A stretch of 64,000 nt of DNA from positions 198,850,566-198,914,565 of the forward strand of contig NC_050096.1 in assembly GCF_902167145.1 (NCBI RefSeq). Direction: 5' to 3'. This DNA comes from Zea mays. Taxonomy: Eukaryota; Streptophyta; Magnoliopsida; Poales; Poaceae. The notes beneath the pieces are model-generated. The model was not told the DNA's origin. It saw only the letters and a program-made list of their open reading frames with translations, and searched no databases. Positions 58,813 to 64,000 of the stretch are shown here, in pieces; within the stretch, counting starts at the first letter, position 1; the number at the start of each line of letters is the position of its first letter. The position numbers were made by a program, and so were the translations under genes.

Positions 58813-58817
58813 AGTAA

Positions 58818-60061
58818 AAATTTCTTGTTGATTCACAGCTCCAAGTAATTAAAAAATAAATAAAGATGCATTCAGTAATTCAGTAAGGTACAAACATATA
58901 TCACATTTAGTAAGCTTGTATATATAATGTTCAACAGATGGCAACTACTTTAGCACTTAAAAAAGAGAGTAGAAAATAACACCATAGGTCACATCCTCTA
59001 AAGGAATAAGCACATGTACCATTTTTTATTTCTGAAAGTTAAACAAAGTCAGAGGAGATCTTCATGCCGCTAGAGCTTTAGTCCCCGCTGCTCCAGTACC
59101 TAGCTCACCGCCATCTCCTCATACATTACACTGTAATCAGAGCATATAGATTCATCAATATGTAATCAGAGCATTACAGTATGTTCTAGGACCCCCGCCC
59201 CATGTACCTCCTCTCCATTAATACTGTAATCAGGGTGATCTGTATGTGCATGTTTCATTCGAGTTACCAAAAATTTAGGTATTAGTCTTCCAAAACTTGC
59301 AAAGTACCTCTTGCTGAATCTAAAGCACATAAGGAGCAGCAAAAAGCTAAAATGATTTCCCTAGATAAGCTTCTTAGTTATGTTTAGGAAATGGAAACTA
59401 AAACATATAGATTCATCAATTATGTTCCCATAGCCACACTATTACATTCCAAAATGGAAAAATGGGATAAAATGGAAAGCAGAGCACATACCACTTGTTA
59501 TATCCTTCAGAGGAGTCACCTGTCAGGGAGGTCAGGAACCATGTTAGGGGTGGGCATCGACGGTTTGGGATGCGAGGATGGCAACTGTCATAAAGACAGA
59601 TTCGCAGCGAGGGCGCCACATGCTACAGAGGGTTGAGGGATGGCCGCTGTCAAAGGTGAGTGCCTCCTGATGCTTGGATTTGATGGGTGGGAGGAGACAG
59701 ACGGTTGCCCGTTGATGGAGGTGGACTTGAGCGTATCCGCGCCATGGCTCGCCGCCATCTCCGATGCGGTCGCCGGAGCCCCTCTACTCCGCGCTCCTCC
59801 TCCTCGTCGGTGCTGGTTGCCTGCTGCTGGCGCTAGGGTTTAAGGAAGTTGGAGGGACAACATCACGGCGGCGGCTGCAGCCTGTAGAATGACATATCGA
59901 GTAAGGATTCCGGGCACGAGAAGAGTCTCACTCGAGGAAGGGAGGAGAGGGGGGCGAATGAGATACCGACGACGACGGTGAGTGATCCGCGAGGGAGGTG
60001 GGGATGAGAAGGAGAGAAGGGTTTAAACGCGATGCACTGTCCCTCCAGTCGCTTGAGTATG
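58818..60061. other. Helitron D 5' interior
   Basis: 58818-59640 is AT-rich and non-coding. 59640-60060 is GC-richer, with open frames in several phases but no recognisable motif. A direct repeat of tagattcatcaat lies near 59147 and 59409. Confidence 0.4.
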
Positions 60062-60133
60062 GCGTCCGTGGACTACCTTCTGGCGCCCGAGCACCGCCTC
60101 CCCGCGACGTTCGAGGACGCCGCCGACGCCGTG
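60062..60133 (+). pseudogene. Carboxylesterase (CXE/GID1-like) fragment
   Basis: 24 codons reading ASVDYLLAPEHRLPATFEDA and ADAV. This is the conserved block (SVDYRLAPEHRLPAAxxDA) of plant alpha/beta-hydrolase carboxylesterases, lying between the HGG oxyanion motif and the GDSAG nucleophile. Neither of those motifs is present. It is short but very characteristic. It reads in the opposite direction to Helitron D. Confidence 0.7.
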
Positions 60134-60409
60134 ATTAGGGGAAGCGAGACGCGCGTGATGCGGGACAGGGGGGCGACAACTACTGATCGGCGGGACAGGG
60201 GGCGTGATTAGGGGAGGGAGGAGGCGGCAGTCGTGGATCGGTGGGACAGGGGGCGGCAGCCGCGGATCGGCGGGCATGGGGCGCGTGATTAGGGGAATGG
60301 GGAGGCGGATCGGCGGGGGCCGTGGGCGGGATGCGGGGCGAGATACGCTAGCGGCAGAACGTGATGTGGCTGTGAACGCCTACGATAGGCACTTAAGTAG
60401 TAGTAGAGA

Positions 60410-61184
60410 TTTTGATTTTGCTAATTCTGTTGTTTTAAATATCAAAATGTATAAAGGGGATGAGAGAGGAACTCTATATATAGAGGATCCATTAACGTCC
60501 TCTATATTTATATTTATTGGACATTTTAGAGGACACTAAGACATAAAAGAGAGAAATCTTCTCTAAAATTTAGATTACAGGGCGCTTTAGATATACTGCT
60601 CGAGAGAGTCCTACTGCAGCGCACTGCGCACTGGGGCTTGTCTCGTGCCGCGCCGCGCATGGCGGCACCCCGTGGCACCGGAGGAGGGGGGAAAAAGGCT
60701 TGACTTTCCCTGTCAGGTGCTAATGCCCGTGTTTGTCGCCTCGCCTGCCTTCGCCTTTGCCTCCTGCTCCTCCAGTCCTCCTCTCGCGGCGGTCTCGCCG
60801 AGTCGCCATCGCTCCATCCACGGGGGAAGGGCCTACTCGCCCAACCCGACCGCCCAAACTGCGACAGCGAAACAAAGGAGCTCGAATGCCACGAATTTCG
60901 GCTGGTCCCGCCCGTCGTTTTTTTTTATCCGCGATACTGGGGCACACACGCAGTCACGCAAGTACGCACGGCATTCGCAACTCGCAACCCACAAAAGGCC
61001 ACGGTGACCGCTGCCGGACTAGCCTGCCGCACAACGATCCGGGCGCGCCCGTCCCTGGCCCAGAAGACCCCAACGCCGGGCGCGCGTCCCCATCCGTCCG
61101 TCGCGCCGGGGTATCTATCGCGGCGTCGTGGGGTCGGAGCTCCGGGTCCGGGGCCGGGAAGGCGGGAAGCAGGGCGCAAGCGCA
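60410..61184 (+). promoter_or_regulatory. Upstream/promoter region of the transporter gene
   Basis: 60450-60560 has a palindromic ctctatatatagag and repeated tctaaaat pieces, perhaps an old MITE. From 60600 the DNA is GC-rich, as in grass 5' regions. No clear TATA box at a fixed distance could be chosen; the transcription start is probably between 60700 and 61150. Helitron D ends about 775 bp before the start codon. Confidence 0.4.
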
Positions 61185-61520
61185 ATGGTGGAGATAGGGA
61201 GCCGGGTACGGGGGTTCCTGCGGAACCGGTGGCTGGTGTTCGTGGCGGCGATGTGGATGCAGTCCTGCGCCGGGGTCGGCTACCTATTCGGCAGCCTCTC
61301 GCCGGTGATCAAGGCCTCTCTCGGGTACAACCAGCGCCAGGTGGCCGGGCTCGGCGTCGCCAAGGACCTGGGCGACAGCGTCGGCTTCCTCGCCGGCACG
61401 CTCTGCTCCGTGCTCCCGCTCTGGGCCGCGCTCCTCGTCGGCGCCGCGCAGAACCTCGTCGGATACGGATGGGTCTGGCTCGCCGTCACGCGCCGTGTCC
61501 CCGTGCCCCCGCTCTGGGCG
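61185..61520 (+). CDS. Nodulin-like/MFS transporter (NFD4-like), exon 1
   Basis: The ATG at 61185 (context gcgcaATGGTG) opens a frame encoding RNRWLVFVAAMWMQSCAGVG, LFGSLSPVIKASLGYNQRQV, LGVAKDLGDSVGFLAGTLCS and AAQNLVGYGWVWLAVTRRVP, ending PPLWA. This is the start of the nodulin-like domain of plant MFS proteins related to NUCLEAR FUSION DEFECTIVE 4, with the first membrane helices. The exon ends at GCG|GTGAGA (61520); later exons are not in the window. A GTG-initiated extension to 61128 is less likely. There are no stops or frameshifts, and codon use is GC-rich as in grass genes. The only apparently intact host gene here; substrate unknown. Confidence 0.82.
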
Positions 61521-62542
61521 GTGAGATCCCCACGCATCTTCATTTTGTCATCGACGCGTTACTTTTTTTTTCATTGCTTCCTTGTCACTGCGCGTTCGAT
61601 GCTCATGCTCCCGTTCCATTCTGTTCTTGGGTCTTTTTCCCCGTTCCCCGGCGGGCTGCGGATGCATTGGTTGGTTGCATGTCGCGATCGCCTATGAATC
61701 TGTGATCGCTCTACCAACGATTAAACTTCCTTACGTTTTCTTGCCCATGACTGTTGTTGATTGAATCGTGCACGATGCTTCTGTGGAATATATGTTGGAA
61801 TTTTGGGTTTCCAAATGCAGTCGTCGTTGAAATTCCAAGCTTTCGGAAAACTTCCGTATGGTAGCAGCGTCATACCGTGATGTTCCATACAGACATATAG
61901 TTCTGCAGATTTTGCTGCACCTTTGTCAAATATTCTTGCTCACATGGTCTCATAACATGGTGTTACTAGCGTTCAAATCATTTCTAACCATACAAAAGAC
62001 CGCATGCCCTCGGGCCTCGGGGGGTGCAGAGTAGCACTTGGACTCCTTCACTTAGAAAAGGACGGCTGAGCTGATTCCGTTTGTTTTAGGATACTGCCTA
62101 GCTAAACTTTGATGTTTACTGTAGCGTGTCCCATTAAAGCAGAACTATACAGATACAGTTATCGTGGAAATGGATACTCTTTTATAATGCAGAACTTCTC
62201 CAAGTTGCATTGAGCAATTTGACATAGGTCCTATTGAATATGGCCAATTGTTGTGCGGGGGCGTGCTTCTCTTGACAATGTGGTCGCTGTCCTGCTTTCC
62301 ATGTGCCTCCAGCTGTACCTTACTATTATCTAAAATTTCCTGTAGATGCTATGAAATCAGGGTAAATTGTATAATGATTTAACTGTGGTATCTTATTCGT
62401 CTCCCTTAATTAATTTGCAATTTAGAACATCAGAGCTGATTAGTCGTTTTATATCAAATACAGTTGCAGGAGGTCACTTGATTTGTTTTCGGGGCACAAA
62501 AAATTAAATGACATCATATGATTACTGTTGTTTTCTGGTGTG
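61521..62542 (+). other. Intron 1 of the transporter gene (left part)
   Basis: Begins gtgagatcc. AT-rich, with no open frames of note. The next exon is not reached because the copia element follows, so the intron is at least 2.5 kb with its insertion. Confidence 0.6.
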
Positions 62543-62631
62543 TGTTAATCTCACACAGCACCCTCACTCTTTTCTATTATACTTTACCACTTTACAAATA
62601 GACCCTTCAACTTGTTCATAATACACCAACA
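62543..62631 (-). repeat. Probable short LTR of a Ty1/copia element (minus)
   Basis: On the minus strand the sequence after the PPT (ttgagggggag) begins TGTTGGTGTATTATG. A matching ...TTAACA end is at 62543, giving an 89-bp LTR. The outer limit is a guess because the partner LTR is off-window; other TG dinucleotides lie close by. Confidence 0.4.
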
Positions 62632-62642
62632 CTCCCCCTCAA
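62632..62642 (-). other. Polypurine tract of the copia element
   Basis: Minus strand ttgagggggag, directly before the TGTTGG start of the LTR and overlapping the last codon of pol. Confidence 0.65.
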
Positions 62643-64000
62643 GATGGGCCAAATATATTTAACATTCCCATCTTGTTACATGCCAACTCATTATCCTTAG
62701 GACCTAAACCTTTTGTGAGACTATCCGCTACTTGATTACGAGATTTTACATACTTCAACTTCAAAGCACCACTATCAATCTTCTCTTTGATGAAGAACTT
62801 ATCAATCTCCACATGCTTCATGCGATCAAACTGAACTGGATTATTTGCTATGTTGATTGCTGCCACATTGTCACAATGGAGCAACATTGTCTCATTCTTC
62901 AACACTTGAAGCTCCTTCAAGAGACTCTTCAACCATATCATTTCACAAACTGCTAGAGCCATTGCTCTATGTTCAGCCTCTGCAGTGGATCGAGATACCA
63001 CAGCTTGCTTCTTGCTTCTCCATGAAACCAGATTACCTCCCACAAATACACAATATCCAGAAGTGGATCTCCGATCATCCTTACTGCTCGCCCAGTCCGC
63101 ATCACAATACCCATCCAAATTCATATGTTGATTTGGTCTAAAACACAATCCCTTGCCAGGGGTTCCCTTCAGGTATCTCAGGATTTGATAAACTATCTTC
63201 ATATGCCCAGTCTTAGGATCATGCATATACCTACTCACCACACTTACTGCATAAGCAATGTCCGGTCTTGTATGGCAAAGATATATCAAACGACCAACTA
63301 CCCTCTGATATCTTTCCCGATCTATAGGGTCACCTGACTCAGCACAAGTTTGGTGATTCCTATCAATGGGTGAACCACATGGGCGACACCCAAGCATTCC
63401 TGTCTCTGACAAAAGGTCGAGGACATACTTTCTTTGGGAGAGAATAATTCCCTGAGATGATCTAGCTATCTCAATCCCAAGGAAGTATCGAAGTGGTCCA
63501 AGATCCTTTACCTCAAAGGCTCTACTTAGCCTTTCCTTCAGTTTCTTGATCTCCTTCGCATCATCTCCAGTGATCACTATATCATCAACATAAACCGCTA
63601 GAATAGTGATACACGAGCCCTGATGTTTGTAGAAGACTGTGTGATCTCCATTGCATTGATGATAACCCATATCACACACAACTCGCCTGAATCTATCAAA
63701 CCACGCACGTGGTGACTGCTTTAGGCCATAGAGCGACTTCTTAAGTCTACACACTTTTCCAATAGTCTGTTTATTTGCAAATCCAGGTGGGATTTCCATA
63801 TAGACCTCTTCCTTCAGATCACCATGAAGAAATGCATTCTTCACATCCAGTTGATGAAGAGGCCAACCAAAGTTGGCCGCACATGAGATTAAGGTCCTCA
63901 CTGTGCCCATTTTTGCCACAGGTGCAAAGGTCTCATCATAGTCGATCCCATATGTCTGACTATATCCCTTCGCCACCAGTCTTGCTTTGTACCTGTCAAT
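62639..64000 (-). CDS. Ty1/copia pol, RT and RNase H part (partial)
   Basis: The minus-strand frame is open from the window edge to a TGA at 62639. It reads RYKARLVAKGYSQ at the edge, then DYDETFAPVAKMGTVRTLIS, LHQLDVKNAFLHGDLKEEVY, GLKQSPRAWFDR, ILAVYVDDIVITG (RT catalytic YVDD) and LGPLRYFLGIEIA. The RNase H part has GYCDADWASSKDDRRSTSGY, SRSTAEAEHRAMA and KHVEIDKFFIKE. Gag, protease and integrase would be to the right, off-window. One H replaces the usual Y of AEAEYRAMA. No stop in over 450 codons suggests a recent copy. It sits antisense in the transporter intron. An Ale/Hopscotch-like lineage is possible but not shown. Confidence 0.92.
   Translation of the reverse strand: MDRYKARLVAKGYSQTYGIDYDETFAPVAKMGTVRTLISCAANFGWPLHQLDVKNAFLHGDLKEEVYMEIPPGFANKQTIGKVCRLKKSLYGLKQSPRAWFDRFRRVVCDMGYHQCNGDHTVFYKHQGSCITILAVYVDDIVITGDDAKEIKKLKERLSRAFEVKDLGPLRYFLGIEIARSSQGIILSQRKYVLDLLSETGMLGCRPCGSPIDRNHQTCAESGDPIDRERYQRVVGRLIYLCHTRPDIAYAVSVVSRYMHDPKTGHMKIVYQILRYLKGTPGKGLCFRPNQHMNLDGYCDADWASSKDDRRSTSGYCVFVGGNLVSWRSKKQAVVSRSTAEAEHRAMALAVCEMIWLKSLLKELQVLKNETMLLHCDNVAAINIANNPVQFDRMKHVEIDKFFIKEKIDSGALKLKYVKSRNQVADSLTKGLGPKDNELACNKMGMLNIFGPS

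Larger units (their letters stand above)
45132..58817 (+). mobile_element. Tat-lineage Ty3/gypsy retrotransposon, copy 2, with target duplication
   Basis: The element proper is 45137-58812, flanked by agtaa at 45132-45136 and 58813-58817. It has the same family layout as copy 1 but with a 56-bp minisatellite, a shorter 3' region (1.48 kb missing) and a solo LTR in its 5' LTR. Coding and LTR ends carry many C-to-T/G-to-A changes. By eye the two LTRs differ more (about 8 changes in the first 300 bp) than those of copy 1, so it is older. Confidence 0.95.
39990..60409 (-). mobile_element. Helitron D (minus strand), split by Tat copy 2
   Basis: On the minus strand the 5' end is TCTCTACTACTACTTAAG at 60409, preceded by A (T at 60410 on plus). 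The 3' end is gcaacgcacgggcaactaaCTAG at 39990, followed by T. The 5' start shares a ggcgtycacagcc block with Helitron A. Removing the 13.7-kb retrotransposon and one agtaa leaves about 6.7 kb. Captured pieces are an inositol polyphosphate 5-phosphatase, one or two unknown exons and a carboxylesterase. The pairing of these two ends is inferred from orientation and family likeness. Confidence 0.65.

Noticed and set aside
61128..61184. Upstream start for the transporter gene
   Set aside because: It would begin with GTG; the ATG at 61185 has better context and leads straight into the conserved domain.

Overview
The window is repeat-dense nuclear DNA from a grass, most likely maize or a close Zea relative. 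This is inferred from two Tat-lineage Ty3/gypsy elements, a solo LTR of the SIRE (Opie/Ji-like) copia type, several Helitrons full of captured gene pieces, and grass-type MITEs. No bacterial, viral or organellar genes, no tRNA or rRNA genes and no CRISPR array were seen. Only one probable host gene is present, the first exon of a nodulin-like/MFS transporter at 61185-61520. Its intron holds a minus-strand Ty1/copia element that runs off the right edge.

Left part (1-14607): the end of a non-autonomous hAT element stops at 668, exactly where a Tat LTR resumes, so the hAT sits inside the 5' LTR of retrotransposon copy 1. Copy 1 (669-14602) has an LTR with a 57-bp minisatellite, a PBS, gag-PR-RT-RNaseH-aRNH-INT (2393-8931), a 3.9-kb 3' non-coding region and a complete 3' LTR (12806-14602). 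Its coding region carries one frameshift, one TAG and one TAA.

Middle part (14608-45131): Helitrons. Helitron A (15650-21544, plus) joins pieces of a BOI-type E3 ligase, an ABHD17-like hydrolase, an AVT1-like amino-acid transporter and a 3-ketoacyl-CoA synthase. Helitron-B and -C 5' ends (23991 and 26678, plus) are followed by pieces of ATL, GT43, NAC, PPR, CAMTA, UBE2J-type E2, RabE GTPase and MOM1-like genes. A 3' terminus lies at 38249, and an inverted copy of the same terminus lies at 35165. Helitron D runs on the minus strand from 60409 to 39990; it carries an inositol-polyphosphate 5-phosphatase piece and a carboxylesterase piece and is split by retrotransposon copy 2. MITEs, including a Mutator-type one with a perfect 9-bp duplication, lie between.

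Right part (45132-64000): copy 2 of the Tat element (45137-58812, target duplication agtaa). Its 5' LTR is itself interrupted by a solo SIRE-type LTR (46191-47422, duplication gtagg). Its gag-pol is a single uninterrupted frame of 6540 bp with seven internal stops, six of them readable as C-to-T changes at CG or CHG sites. The rest of Helitron D, the promoter region and first exon of the transporter gene, and the copia element follow.

Order of events from nesting: Helitron D inserted, then Tat copy 2 into it, then the SIRE element into the LTR of copy 2 followed by LTR-LTR recombination to a solo LTR. Independently, Tat copy 1 inserted and a hAT later landed in its 5' LTR. Nothing here works together as a pathway. 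The captured fragments all look like incomplete pseudogenes, though several keep splice sites and could be transcribed as chimeric RNAs.
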